64,000 nucleotides of DNA, taken from NCBI RefSeq assembly GCF_011250515.1, contig NZ_JAANOP010000008.1, positions 30,087-94,086 of the forward strand, in the 5' to 3' direction. The translations under genes were made by a program, and so were the position numbers. Below, in pieces: positions 46,090 to 55,459 of the stretch; position 1 is the first letter of the stretch; every line of letters begins with the position of its first letter. The notes beneath the pieces are model-generated. The model ran no database searches, was not told the DNA's origin, and saw only the letters and a program-made list of their open reading frames with translations. The DNA comes from Aquirufa ecclesiirivi (GTDB lineage Bacteria; Bacteroidota; Bacteroidia; Cytophagales; Spirosomataceae).

Positions 46090-46755
46090 ATGAATCCTTA
46101 TACTGTTCAAGTTGCTAGTCAAGCCCATTTTGGCCTAGCAGAGTCTATTTGTCACGAAATGGCCGAATCGGCAAAAGCCCGTGGTACGGGTATTGCCAAA
46201 AGAACGCCTGAATACCTCCAAGAGAAAATGTCGGAAGGTAAAGCCATCATTGCCACCGATGATGTCACCGGAGCATTTGTGGGTTTTTGTTATGTAGAAA
46301 CCTGGCAACATGGAAAGTTTGTGGCTAACTCCGGATTGATTGTCAATCCCTCTTACCGACAGTATGGCGTGGCTAAAGCGGTAAAAGCCAAAGCTTTTGA
46401 GTTGTCTAGAACAAGGTATCCAGATGCCAAAATCATCGGTATCACAACCTCTTTGGCTGTGATGAAAATCAATTCGGATTTGGGATATGAACCCACCACT
46501 TTTTCTGAATTACCCGTGGATGATAATTTCTGGAAAGGCTGTGAATCCTGTGTTAATTACGATATTTTAACCCGTACTGAACGTAAAATTTGCTTGTGTA
46601 CAGGGATGATTTATGACCCCAATGCAGCCAAGAAAGCCTTAGGTGATTCTGAAGAAAAATGGTTATTCCTAAAAAATATAGCTGATTTCAGCAAATTGAA
46701 AAAGATTAAAGAAAAATTATTAATGCCCTTCAAGAAAAAGGGGAAATCCAAATAA
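46090..46755 (+). CDS. GNAT N-acetyltransferase of the arginine operon
   Basis: A 221-residue GNAT-fold enzyme: the acetyl-CoA loop region is GLIVNPSYRQYGVAKAVKAKAF, with the Q/R-x-x-G-x-A pattern, preceded by the FVGFCYVETW strand. The C-terminus adds a Cys-containing extension (CESCVNYDIL, CLCTGMIYDP). Being 2 nt ahead of argG, it most likely makes N-acetylglutamate, the first arginine precursor, in place of ArgA or ArgJ. This function is inferred from context; similar genes head arg operons in other Bacteroidota. Confidence 0.8.
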   Translation: MNPYTVQVASQAHFGLAESICHEMAESAKARGTGIAKRTPEYLQEKMSEGKAIIATDDVTGAFVGFCYVETWQHGKFVANSGLIVNPSYRQYGVAKAVKAKAFELSRTRYPDAKIIGITTSLAVMKINSDLGYEPTTFSELPVDDNFWKGCESCVNYDILTRTERKICLCTGMIYDPNAAKKALGDSEEKWLFLKNIADFSKLKKIKEKLLMPFKKKGKSK

Positions 46756-46757
46756 AC

Positions 46758-47951
46758 ATGAGCAAGCCGAAAGTAATTTTAGCCTTTAGTGGAGGATTAG
46801 ATACCTCATTTTGTGTCAAATATTTAAGCGAAGAGCGTGGCATGGAAGTGCACTCGGCTTTAGTGGATACGGGTGGGTTTTCTCCTGATGAATTAAAGGC
46901 CATAGAAGCCAAAGCCTATGCTTTAGGAGTAAGCTCACACGTTACATTGGATGTCGTGGATTCATATTACCAAGATTGCTTACGTTATTTGGTTTATGGA
47001 AACGTATTGAAAAACAATACCTACCCGCTTTCCGTATCAGCTGAGCGTGTATTTCAAGCAACGGCCGTTGCTAAATATGCAGAAAAATTAGGTGCAAAAG
47101 CCATTGCTCACGGAAGTACTGGCGCGGGAAATGACCAAGTGCGTTTCGATGTGGTATTCCGTATTTTGGCTCCTGAATGTGAAGTCATTACTCCTATTCG
47201 TGATTTACAACTTTCACGTGAGGCTGAAATCGACTTCTTAAAATCAAAAGGTGTGGTTCAAGAATGGCATAAAGCAGCCTATTCCATTAATAAAGGTCTT
47301 TGGGGTACTTCAGTAGGTGGGAAAGAAACCTTAACCTCTGATGGGTATTTACCTGAGGAAGCTTGGCCAACTCAATTGACCAAAACAACCCCAGAGAAAA
47401 TCAGCTTGGAATTTGAACAAGGTGAATTAGTAGGAATTAACGGCAAAAAAGCCCGTTCTAAAGTAGCAGCCATCCGAGAATTGACGGAAATAGCTAGTGC
47501 TTTTGCCATCGGAAGAGATATTCACGTAGGTGATACCATCATTGGTATCAAAGGACGAGTGGGTTTTGAAGCACCTGCACCTTTAATCATCATTAAGGCT
47601 CACCACAGTTTAGAAAAGCATATTTTGACCAAACACCAGTTGTATTGGAAACAAAACATCGGTGATATGTATGGAACCTTGTTGCACGAAGGTCAGTTTT
47701 TAGAGCCTGTGATGCGCAACTTTGAAACATTCTTGGCAGATACCCAAAGTAATGTTACAGGTACAGTACACGTACAATTAAATCCATATCAATTCCACAT
47801 CCTGGGTATAGAATCGAAATACGATTTAATGTCGTCTGTTTTTGGAGCGTATGGAGAAATGAACAAAGCTTGGTCTGGTGATGACGTGAGAGGATTCTCT
47901 AAAATTGTCTCCAACCAAACCATGATACACCGTAAGGTAAACGAAAAATAG
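46758..47951 (+). CDS. argG: Argininosuccinate synthase
   Basis: Joins citrulline and aspartate with ATP. The PP-loop LAFSGGLDTSFCVKYL is at residues 8-23, followed by the HGSTGAGNDQVRFD segment and the ITPIRDLQ and GLWGTSVGG segments. The 397 residues are normal. It is the second gene of the arg operon, with 2 nt on either side to its neighbours. Confidence 0.95.
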   Translation: MSKPKVILAFSGGLDTSFCVKYLSEERGMEVHSALVDTGGFSPDELKAIEAKAYALGVSSHVTLDVVDSYYQDCLRYLVYGNVLKNNTYPLSVSAERVFQATAVAKYAEKLGAKAIAHGSTGAGNDQVRFDVVFRILAPECEVITPIRDLQLSREAEIDFLKSKGVVQEWHKAAYSINKGLWGTSVGGKETLTSDGYLPEEAWPTQLTKTTPEKISLEFEQGELVGINGKKARSKVAAIRELTEIASAFAIGRDIHVGDTIIGIKGRVGFEAPAPLIIIKAHHSLEKHILTKHQLYWKQNIGDMYGTLLHEGQFLEPVMRNFETFLADTQSNVTGTVHVQLNPYQFHILGIESKYDLMSSVFGAYGEMNKAWSGDDVRGFSKIVSNQTMIHRKVNEK

Positions 47952-47952
47952 T

Positions 47953-48903
47953 ATGGCTAAGATAGGAATTGTAGGAGCGGCGGGATATACAGGGGGTGAA
48001 TTATTGCGGATTTTGGTCAATCATCCCGATGTGGAATTGACCTGTATACTATCTAATTCACAAGCAGGTAAATTGGTTTCTGATGTGCATACCGATTTAT
48101 TGGGGAGCACCTTTGCCAAATTCACGGATACCTTAAAACCTGTGGATGTACTTTTTCTATGTTCAGGTCATGGCGAATCAAAGAAATTCTTGGAAGCTAA
48201 TGACATTCCTTGGCATACTAAAATCATTGATTTAAGTACCGACTACCGGGATGAATCGGATGGATTCGTCTATGGACTTCCAGAATTCCAAAAAGCAAAA
48301 ATTCAATCGGCACAAAAAATAGCTAATCCTGGTTGTTTTGCCACTTCCATTGAATTAGCGCTATTGCCTTTGGCAGCGGCAGGAAAAATAACTGGAGATG
48401 TGCACGTTTCGGCTATCACAGGTAGTACCGGAGCTGGTCAGTCATTATCGAACACAAGCCATTTTTCTTGGAGAAATAATAATATTAGTATTTATAAAGC
48501 TTTCACACATCAACACCTGGCAGAAATTGGTCAAACCTTAGCCTTTGAAAAAAAGGCCCCTTTGATCCATTTCGTCCCTTATCGAGGTAATTTCTCTCGG
48601 GGAATCATGGCCAATGTATATACTCCTTATTCGGGCACTCTGGAAGAGGCCTTGGAATTATACCATGACTACTATGAGTCCTCGCCCTTTGTCTTCGTAT
48701 CTAAAGCCAGCATTGATTTAAAGCAAGTGGTCAATACCAACAAATGCTTGTTGCACTTAGAAATCCACCAAGGTCAATTGTTGATTACTTCCATCATCGA
48801 CAACTTGATTAAAGGAGCTTCAGGACAAGCTGTGCAAAACATGAACATCATGTTAGGTTGGAAAGAAGATGAAGGTCTACGATTAAAAGCCATTGGTTTT
48901 TAA
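47953..48903 (+). CDS. argC: N-acetyl-gamma-glutamyl-phosphate reductase
   Basis: Third arginine step, NADPH-dependent. A Rossmann start GIVGAAGYTGGELLRIL, the catalytic Cys in NPGCFATSIELALLPL and the HFVPYRGNFSRGI segment with the conserved His/Arg are present. The 316 residues match the type I enzyme. Follows argG after 1 nt. Confidence 0.95.
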   Translation: MAKIGIVGAAGYTGGELLRILVNHPDVELTCILSNSQAGKLVSDVHTDLLGSTFAKFTDTLKPVDVLFLCSGHGESKKFLEANDIPWHTKIIDLSTDYRDESDGFVYGLPEFQKAKIQSAQKIANPGCFATSIELALLPLAAAGKITGDVHVSAITGSTGAGQSLSNTSHFSWRNNNISIYKAFTHQHLAEIGQTLAFEKKAPLIHFVPYRGNFSRGIMANVYTPYSGTLEEALELYHDYYESSPFVFVSKASIDLKQVVNTNKCLLHLEIHQGQLLITSIIDNLIKGASGQAVQNMNIMLGWKEDEGLRLKAIGF

Positions 48904-48944
48904 TCCATGTTACCTAGATTTTCATTCAAAAAACACGTATCATC

Positions 48945-50069
48945 ATGAAATTATTTGACGTATATCCACTTTATCCTATTGAACTTGTGAAAGCACAAGG
49001 CGTTACTTTATGGGATAAAAAGGGTCAAACATACACGGATTTATATGGAGGTCACGCGGTGATTTCCATCGGACATTCGCATCCTTATTATGTAGCTAAA
49101 TTGACCGAACAATTACAGAACATTGGTTTTTATTCCAATTCTGTCATTATTCCTGGCCAAGAAGAATTGGCGGAAAAGTTGGGTAAATTATCGGGCTATC
49201 CAGATTATCAATTATTCTTAACTAATTCAGGTGCTGAATCCAATGAAAATGCCTTAAAATTGGCCTCTTTTCATACTGGACGCAAGAAGGTGGTGGCCTT
49301 TAAAAATGCTTTCCACGGTCGTACCGCTGGTGCAGTAGCCGTAACGGACAATCCAAGCATTGTTGCCCCAATCAACGACACGTCGCATGTTAGCTTTTTG
49401 CCTTTTAATCAAATTGAGGGCCTAGAAGCTGGAATTACGGAAGAAACGGCAGCAGTGATTGTGGAAGGAATTCAAGGTGTTGGAGGTATCCAAGTAGCTG
49501 GAACGGAATTTTTAAAGGCTTTAAGAAAACGTTGTGATGAAACTGGCGCTCAATTAATTTTGGATTCTGTGCAATGTGGCTATGGCCGTTCTGGCAAGTT
49601 TTTCTCCCACCAATATGCGGGTATTCAACCTGATATGATGACTACTGCGAAAGGCATGGGGAATGGCTTCCCGATGGGTGGTGTATTAATTGCTCCACAT
49701 ATCAAAGCAAGTTATGGACTCTTAGGTACCACTTTTGGGGGTAACCACATGGCATGCGCCGCGGGAAATGCTGTTTTGGATGTCATTAGAGATGAAAACT
49801 TAATCGAAAATGCAGCAAAAATCGGGCAGTATTTGATGGATCAATTGAGTCAATTTAGCTCAGTGAAAGAAGTTAGAGGAAAAGGTTTGATGATCGGTAT
49901 TGAATTCGAACAAGCCGTTGGCCCTATTCGTGATGCTTTATTATTTGATCACCATATCTTCTGTGGATACGCTGGGAAGCATACATTGCGTTTATTACCG
50001 AGTTTAGCTGTTGACCAAAAGGTGGCAGATCAGTTTTTAGAAAGTTTGACACAAGTCCTGAAAGCTTAA
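48945..50069 (+). CDS. argD: Acetylornithine (aspartate-family) aminotransferase
   Basis: PLP class III aminotransferase, fourth arginine step. Visible are LYGGHAVISIGHSHPYY, FLTNSGAESNENALKLA, AFHGRTAGAVAVT, the aspartate in LILDSVQCGYGRSGKFF and the Schiff-base lysine in TAKGMGNGFPMGG. The 374 residues are slightly short for ArgD (about 390-400). It lies 41 nt after argC. argB, argF and argH are not in the window, so the pathway is split. Confidence 0.92.
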   Translation: MKLFDVYPLYPIELVKAQGVTLWDKKGQTYTDLYGGHAVISIGHSHPYYVAKLTEQLQNIGFYSNSVIIPGQEELAEKLGKLSGYPDYQLFLTNSGAESNENALKLASFHTGRKKVVAFKNAFHGRTAGAVAVTDNPSIVAPINDTSHVSFLPFNQIEGLEAGITEETAAVIVEGIQGVGGIQVAGTEFLKALRKRCDETGAQLILDSVQCGYGRSGKFFSHQYAGIQPDMMTTAKGMGNGFPMGGVLIAPHIKASYGLLGTTFGGNHMACAAGNAVLDVIRDENLIENAAKIGQYLMDQLSQFSSVKEVRGKGLMIGIEFEQAVGPIRDALLFDHHIFCGYAGKHTLRLLPSLAVDQKVADQFLESLTQVLKA

Positions 50070-50096
50070 ATTTCGGAGGCTCATTCTGATAAAGGC

Positions 50097-50127
50097 TTGC
50101 TTTTTCATTAGAAATGTGATTATTTTG
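50097..50127 (+). promoter_or_regulatory. Likely promoter of the PpiD-like gene
   Basis: TTG at 50097-50099, 20 nt, then TTATTTTG at 50120-50127 (one mismatch to TAnnTTTG), about 66 nt before the ATG. Confidence 0.45.
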
Positions 50128-50192
50128 CGTTTCTTTTGTGAACAGCTAAGGCTCTTAAAAAAAGACATTAAACAACTTATTATACATTATCA

Positions 50193-52310
50193 ATGGCATT
50201 AATTACAAAAATTAGAGAGAAATCGGGAATCGCGGCAGCAGCAATCGCCATCAGTTTAATTTTATTTCTCATCGGTAGTGATATTTTCCAAGGAAGATCG
50301 TCTTTATTTGGCTCTAATAACCAAGAAGTTGGCGTTATAGCAGGTGAAAGTATATTATTACCTGAATTCCAAAAGAAGGTTGAAGAGGCTACAGCCAATT
50401 ATACGGCACAAACGGGTAAAGGTCCAGGGGAGCAAGAAGCTACCATGATCCGTGATCAAGTTTGGAACCAATACATCTTAGATATTGCCTACAAAAAGGA
50501 ATTTGATGCGTTAGGATTGAAAGTTTCTTCGGAAGAATTGATTGATATGGTGCAAGGAAATAACATCCACCCATCAGTTCGTCAGCAATTCACTAATCCT
50601 CAAACAGGTCAATTTGATAAGACATTCGTGATTCAGTTTTTGAAAAACTTAAAAACGATGCCGGCGCAGCAGCAACAAGGCTGGGCTAATTTTGAGAAAT
50701 CGATTGCTCAAGATCGTATTCGTTCTAAGTATGAAAACTTAATCCGTTTATCAACCTACGTCAATACAGCTGAAGCACAAAAAGAATACCAAGCACAAAA
50801 TTCCAAGTTTTCTGCTCGTTTCTTATACGTGCCTTTCTTCTCGATTCCTGATTCAGCCATCAAAGTAAGTGATGCGCAATTGGAAGAATATTTAGCGAAA
50901 CACAAAGATCGTTTCAAAGGTGTTAATTCACGTTCTATCCAATACGCTACTTTTCCAGTAGTTCCAACGGCTCAAGATACGGTGGAATTTTACAACCAAA
51001 TCAAAAAATTAGCGAAGGATTTAGCTGTTGCACCGAACGACTCGGCATTTGCGATGTTGAACTCCGATGTACGTACTCCTTATTTATTGGCATACTCAGA
51101 AATTCCTGAAGTGGTTAAATCACAATTAGGCACGTTCCAAGTAGGTGGTATCTATGGACCATTCAAAAACGGTTTGACTTATTCGATTTACAAATACGGT
51201 GGAGTTAAAAAAGATAGCTTATTCACTGTTCGTGCCAGCCATATCTTAATTGCCCCAGCGAATAAAACAGATTCTGCTAAAGCACAAGCTAAGCAAAGAG
51301 CAGAAAACATCTTGACTCAAATCAAGGGTGGTGCAAGCTTTGAAACGTTGGCTCAATTGAACGGAATGGACGGTACTGCACAAAATGGTGGTGATTTAGG
51401 CTATTTCAAGAACAACGGTTCCATGACAAAGGCTTTTGAAAAAGCGATTTTTGGATTCAATGGTGCTGGTTTAATGCCAGGTGTGGTTGAAACTGAATTT
51501 GGTTATCACATCGTTAAAATCACGGATGCAAAGACCAATACCGCTTACCGATTAGCTGCTATCAATAAAACCATTGCTCCTTCTCAAGCAACATTAGATC
51601 GTGTTTACACACAAGCAGATGCATTTGCTAATGCGAATGGTACGATTGGTGCTTTCGAAGCAGCTTTGAAAAAAGATAAAAATATCATCATGATGCGTGC
51701 TGAGCGTTTGTTGGAAAATGCAACCAGCATCAACAACTTAAGCAATGCACGCGAAATTGTTCGTTGGGCATTTGATGAAGGTACATCCGTAGGTGATGGT
51801 TCTAAAAAAGTATTTGAGCAAGATAATCAATACATTGTGGCTTATTTAACTGGAAAGACGGATAAAGACAATGTGAAGGTGGATGATTACCGTGAGGGAA
51901 TTAGCAACTTGGTTCGTGCAGAATTAAAAGGAGAGAAAATCTCAGCTAAATTGAGCGGAATCAAAGGAAGCTTAGAGCAAATCGCACAGAAATATGGTGC
52001 TGGCGCTTTGGTTGAAAATGTATCGGATGTAACTTTATCAACAGGTATGTTGAATACAGCTGGTCCAGATGCTGTTGCTCTAGGTAAAATTGCGGGTTTA
52101 AAGACTGGCAAGAGAAGTCAAGTATTCACAGGTGATAATGGAGTATTTATTGCTGAAAAAACGGCAGCAGTAGCAGCTCCAGCTTTAGCGGATTATACGA
52201 CTTACAAAACTCAAATCCAATCCATGGGTATTCAACGTGCTTCTTATTACATCAATGAAGCCATTAAAGACAATGCGAAAATTGTAGATAAACGCTACAA
52301 ATTCTATTAA
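50193..52310 (+). CDS. Membrane-anchored peptidyl-prolyl isomerase, PpiD/SurA-like
   Basis: A 705-residue periplasmic folding factor. An N-terminal membrane anchor (about 12-30, AAAAIAISLILFLIGSDIF) precedes a SurA-N-like helical domain (about 50-230) with ATMIRDQVWNQYI. One parvulin (PPIC) domain lies at about 343-450, starting VRASHILIAP and containing GGDLGYF. A second, degenerate parvulin-like part may follow before the C-terminus. The layout is that of PpiD, which assists proteins leaving SecYEG. It ends at a hairpin just before gldG. Confidence 0.88.
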   Translation: MALITKIREKSGIAAAAIAISLILFLIGSDIFQGRSSLFGSNNQEVGVIAGESILLPEFQKKVEEATANYTAQTGKGPGEQEATMIRDQVWNQYILDIAYKKEFDALGLKVSSEELIDMVQGNNIHPSVRQQFTNPQTGQFDKTFVIQFLKNLKTMPAQQQQGWANFEKSIAQDRIRSKYENLIRLSTYVNTAEAQKEYQAQNSKFSARFLYVPFFSIPDSAIKVSDAQLEEYLAKHKDRFKGVNSRSIQYATFPVVPTAQDTVEFYNQIKKLAKDLAVAPNDSAFAMLNSDVRTPYLLAYSEIPEVVKSQLGTFQVGGIYGPFKNGLTYSIYKYGGVKKDSLFTVRASHILIAPANKTDSAKAQAKQRAENILTQIKGGASFETLAQLNGMDGTAQNGGDLGYFKNNGSMTKAFEKAIFGFNGAGLMPGVVETEFGYHIVKITDAKTNTAYRLAAINKTIAPSQATLDRVYTQADAFANANGTIGAFEAALKKDKNIIMMRAERLLENATSINNLSNAREIVRWAFDEGTSVGDGSKKVFEQDNQYIVAYLTGKTDKDNVKVDDYREGISNLVRAELKGEKISAKLSGIKGSLEQIAQKYGAGALVENVSDVTLSTGMLNTAGPDAVALGKIAGLKTGKRSQVFTGDNGVFIAEKTAAVAAPALADYTTYKTQIQSMGIQRASYYINEAIKDNAKIVDKRYKFY

Positions 52311-52323
52311 TCAAAATATCCTT

Positions 52324-52331
52324 TATCTTTG
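52324..52331 (+). promoter_or_regulatory. -7 element of the gldG promoter
   Basis: Exact TATCTTTG on the plus strand, 52 nt ahead of the gldG ATG at 52383. Confidence 0.5.
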
Positions 52332-52360
52332 AAAAGCATTCTGTAAGGAATGCTTTTCTT
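52331..52360 (+). terminator. Hairpin between the PpiD-like gene and gldG
   Basis: GAAAAGCATTC / GAATGCTTTTC, an 11-bp perfect stem with a 6-nt loop followed by a T-rich stretch. It could end the upstream transcript, but as an exact TATCTTTG (52324-52331) lies just before it, it could also be at the 5' end of the gldG mRNA. Confidence 0.7.
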
Positions 52361-52382
52361 GTTTGAAACGAATAAGATCCAA

Positions 52383-54059
52383 ATGAAACTGACAAAAAAC
52401 GGCTTGTGGGCAATCTTGATTGGTGTGGGTATTTTACTCATCGTGCTTAGCCCTCAGCTACGGTTACGTTGGGATTTAAGCGAAGAAAAGAAGTTTACCC
52501 TCAGTGAATCATCGGTAGCTGTTTTGCAATCGTTAGATGGCCCCATTTCCATCAAAGTATATTTAGGAGGAAGAAATCTACCCGGTGGCTTTAAAAGACT
52601 TGAAAAAGCATTGTTGGAGTTACTGGATGATGTACGTTCCCAAAGCCCGCAGCGCATCGATATCGAGCAAATAGATGTATATAAGACCTATCCTAAGGAG
52701 AAAGATCGACAAGCGCTAATTTTTTATTTAGATTCATTGGGCATCCCTCCTACCAATGTCGTAAATCAGGAAGATGGACAACAGGTACAGCAATTGATTT
52801 TTCCAGGTATTGTTATTGAGAAGTCGGACCGTCAGGCAGCTATTTTATTACTAAAGGGTAATAAGTTAACCAGCCCCCAAGAAGTGCTGAATCAGTCCAT
52901 TGAAGGCCTGGAATACGAATTGATGCAGGGGATAAGACAAGTTCAGGATAATCGAGAACGAAAGAAAATTGGTTTCTTTTTAGATCACAGTCAAGTGCCC
53001 GCCATCAAACAATTGGATTTGATTGCACAGTTGAAAAAATCTTACGACCTATATCCGGTTGATTTATCGCAATCGCTAACTTTAGATGGCTTAGATGCCA
53101 TTTGCGTCATACAGCCTTCCATCAAGTTTTCTACAGAAGATCAATATAAAATAGACCAGTTTTTGGTTCAGGGAGGTAAAGGCATTTTCTTTCTAGATGG
53201 TGTTAGGATAGATACCTTGGAGAAGCAAGGATTGATTGTTACTCCGCAGGACTTAGGTTTACAGAATCTGTTATTCCAATATGGGGTCAGATTAAATGCC
53301 AATTTGGTGAAAGATGCACAATTGTGTGGAGCGATTCCGTTGGCAGTGGGTAATTTTGGTAATCAAGCTAATTTGGAATTAATGCCTTGGCCATCTTTTC
53401 CATTACTGAATGGAAATCCGAATTCAGTTATTACGAAAAACCTAGATGCCATTTATGGGCGTTTTGTTTCCAGTTTGGATACGATACAAAGTGGTCAAAG
53501 CCTAAAGAGAACAGCTTTATTAAAAACCAGTCCTTATACGCAAGTTCAAAAAACACCATCCACCCTACCCTTCTCGGCTTCTGGCAAAGAATTTGATCCC
53601 GCTAAATACCAAGGAGGATCACAAGTGATTTCGTACTTGTTGGAAGGTAAATTCCAATCAGCCTTCACCAATCGGATTTTACCTACTGAAAAATTAGCGA
53701 AACCATTCCAGTCAAAAACCGACCAAGCTGGAGCCTTAATCATCGTGGCAGATGGCGATATACCATTGAATGGAATTGACCCTAGCACCAAGGCACCTTT
53801 GCCTTTGGGATTTGATACTTTTGCGAAACATACCTTTGCGAATAAGGACTTCGTTTTAAATGCCTTTCATTACTTATTGGATGATCAGCAGGCTTTATTG
53901 GCTAGAAATAAAAATGTTCGTTTACGACCTTTGGATAAAGTGAAGGTCAAGGATGAAAAAAGCTTTTGGCAAGGCATAAATTTGGCTATTCCGATTGCTT
54001 TTGCAGGAATTATCAGTCTTTTGGTCATACTGTACCGAAAGAAAAAATACAATGCTTGA
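52383..54059 (+). CDS. gldG: Gliding-motility ABC transporter accessory protein GldG
   Basis: GldG-family protein, a membrane partner of GldA and GldF in the ABC complex implicated in Bacteroidota gliding. An N-terminal membrane helix (about 8-25) is followed by RWDLSEEKKFTLSESSVAVL, the family signature, a large periplasmic domain, and a C-terminal membrane helix (LAIPIAFAGIISLLVILY) with a basic end. The frame opens at 52350, but the ATG at 52383 is followed directly by the membrane helix. GldF normally precedes GldG, but here the upstream gene is a PpiD-like isomerase and no gldF is in the window. Confidence 0.88.
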   Translation: MKLTKNGLWAILIGVGILLIVLSPQLRLRWDLSEEKKFTLSESSVAVLQSLDGPISIKVYLGGRNLPGGFKRLEKALLELLDDVRSQSPQRIDIEQIDVYKTYPKEKDRQALIFYLDSLGIPPTNVVNQEDGQQVQQLIFPGIVIEKSDRQAAILLLKGNKLTSPQEVLNQSIEGLEYELMQGIRQVQDNRERKKIGFFLDHSQVPAIKQLDLIAQLKKSYDLYPVDLSQSLTLDGLDAICVIQPSIKFSTEDQYKIDQFLVQGGKGIFFLDGVRIDTLEKQGLIVTPQDLGLQNLLFQYGVRLNANLVKDAQLCGAIPLAVGNFGNQANLELMPWPSFPLLNGNPNSVITKNLDAIYGRFVSSLDTIQSGQSLKRTALLKTSPYTQVQKTPSTLPFSASGKEFDPAKYQGGSQVISYLLEGKFQSAFTNRILPTEKLAKPFQSKTDQAGALIIVADGDIPLNGIDPSTKAPLPLGFDTFAKHTFANKDFVLNAFHYLLDDQQALLARNKNVRLRPLDKVKVKDEKSFWQGINLAIPIAFAGIISLLVILYRKKKYNA

Positions 54060-54153
54060 AACCTTTGGTAGAATACCTAAATTATTTTAACTTCAAGGTT
54101 TGAATGCACCTGCAGGTGCCTTTATCACAAATACTCTTAAAACCATCATTTAC

Positions 54154-55278
54154 ATGAAATTTCTTGTAGCTTCTAGTGTCCTTCTCAAACAAATCTCAGC
54201 CATTAATGGGGTTGTTGCGAGCAATCCAATCATTCCTATTTTAGAGAATATTTTAGTTGAATTGGAGGGCAATCAATTGACCTTGACGGCATCAGATTTG
54301 CAAACGGTGATGACTACTACGTTGGATGTAGAAGGCGCAGAAAATGGATCTATTGCACTTCCAGCACGATTATTGTTGGAAACACTTCGTAGCTTACCTG
54401 AGCAACCTGTAACGATTTCAGCGGATCAAGGGACGTTTGGAGCAGAAATTTCCACACAGAATGGTCGCTTTAAATTGAGTGGAGAAAATCCTATCGATTT
54501 TCCACGCATTCCAGAAGTAGCTAAAAACCAATCCATTAGCCTTTCATCATCAGTATTGGGTGAAGCCATTGCTAATACCTTATTAGCCGTTTCGAATGAT
54601 GATATGCGTCCTGCTATGACGGGAGTTTTGATTCAAATGATGGGAGATCATACCAATTTTGTGGCAACGGATGGTCACCGTTTAGTGCGTTACCGCAGAA
54701 CGGATATTCGTCCAGAGGCACAAAGCAGCTTGATTTTACCGAAAAAAGCCTTGTCATTGTTGAAATCAACTCTTCCAATGGATGATACCACGGTAAAAGT
54801 AGAGTTTAGTCAATCGAACGCTTTCTTTACCTTCCAAAGCTTTTCTTTGATTTGTCGGATTATCGACGAGCGTTTCCCAGAGTATGAAAATGCGATTCCA
54901 AAGGAGAACAATGAGATTTTGACAATCAATAGAATGGAATTTTTGAGTTCGGTGAAACGTATCTCCATTTATTCCAATAAGACGACACATCAGATTCGTT
55001 TGAAACTGAATGCCAATAAATTAACACTTTCGGCTGAAGATTTAGATTATTCCAATGAAGCTAATGAAGTATTGGCTTGTGAATATGCCGGAAAAGATAT
55101 GGAGATTGGATTCAATGCCAAATTGATTTCGGAGTTATTGGGTAATTTAAGTGCCAAATATGTGGACATAAAATTAAGCGAACCGAATAAGGCTGGTTTA
55201 ATTATTCCATCGGATCAAGATGAAAACGAAGATGTGTTGTTATTGGTGATGCCAGTGATGTTAAACTCCTATAATTAA
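54154..55278 (+). CDS. dnaN: DNA polymerase III sliding clamp, beta subunit
   Basis: Ring-shaped processivity factor of replication. The 374 residues give three clamp domains; conserved parts include NPIIPILENILVELEG, LTASDLQTVM, FVATDGHRLVRY and the C-terminal LLLVMPVM segment. The frame opens at 54100 with 18 extra residues that lack clamp similarity; MKFLVASSVLLKQ from the ATG at 54154 is the usual start. It is not next to dnaA, as is common in this phylum. Confidence 0.95.
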   Translation: MKFLVASSVLLKQISAINGVVASNPIIPILENILVELEGNQLTLTASDLQTVMTTTLDVEGAENGSIALPARLLLETLRSLPEQPVTISADQGTFGAEISTQNGRFKLSGENPIDFPRIPEVAKNQSISLSSSVLGEAIANTLLAVSNDDMRPAMTGVLIQMMGDHTNFVATDGHRLVRYRRTDIRPEAQSSLILPKKALSLLKSTLPMDDTTVKVEFSQSNAFFTFQSFSLICRIIDERFPEYENAIPKENNEILTINRMEFLSSVKRISIYSNKTTHQIRLKLNANKLTLSAEDLDYSNEANEVLACEYAGKDMEIGFNAKLISELLGNLSAKYVDIKLSEPNKAGLIIPSDQDENEDVLLLVMPVMLNSYN

Positions 55279-55283
55279 TTAAG

Positions 55284-55310
55284 AATGTAGAATGAAGAAT
55301 GTAGAATTGG
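55284..55310. repeat. GAATGTAGAAT words after dnaN
   Basis: AAGAATGTAGAATGAAGAATGTAGAATT is the reverse complement of the CTACATT array that starts at 55387, so the two can pair across a 75-nt loop. Confidence 0.6.
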
Positions 55311-55386
55311 ATGTAAATCCTCAAAATAATTTCTTTGGCGGAATTCAATTAGTACCAAACTAAATTCCTAAATTACCCAGCACAAA

Positions 55387-55459
55387 ATTCTACATTCTAC
55401 ATTCTACATTCTACATTCTACATTCTACATTCTACATTCTACATTCTACATTCTACATT
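55387..55459. repeat. Heptanucleotide microsatellite, about 10.4 copies of ATTCTAC
   Basis: Ten perfect 7-bp units (55387-55456) plus three bases, ending 8 nt before the ATG of the thioredoxin gene. A unit of 7 bp is prone to slippage. Its position is where promoter and leader spacing would be altered. Confidence 0.95.
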
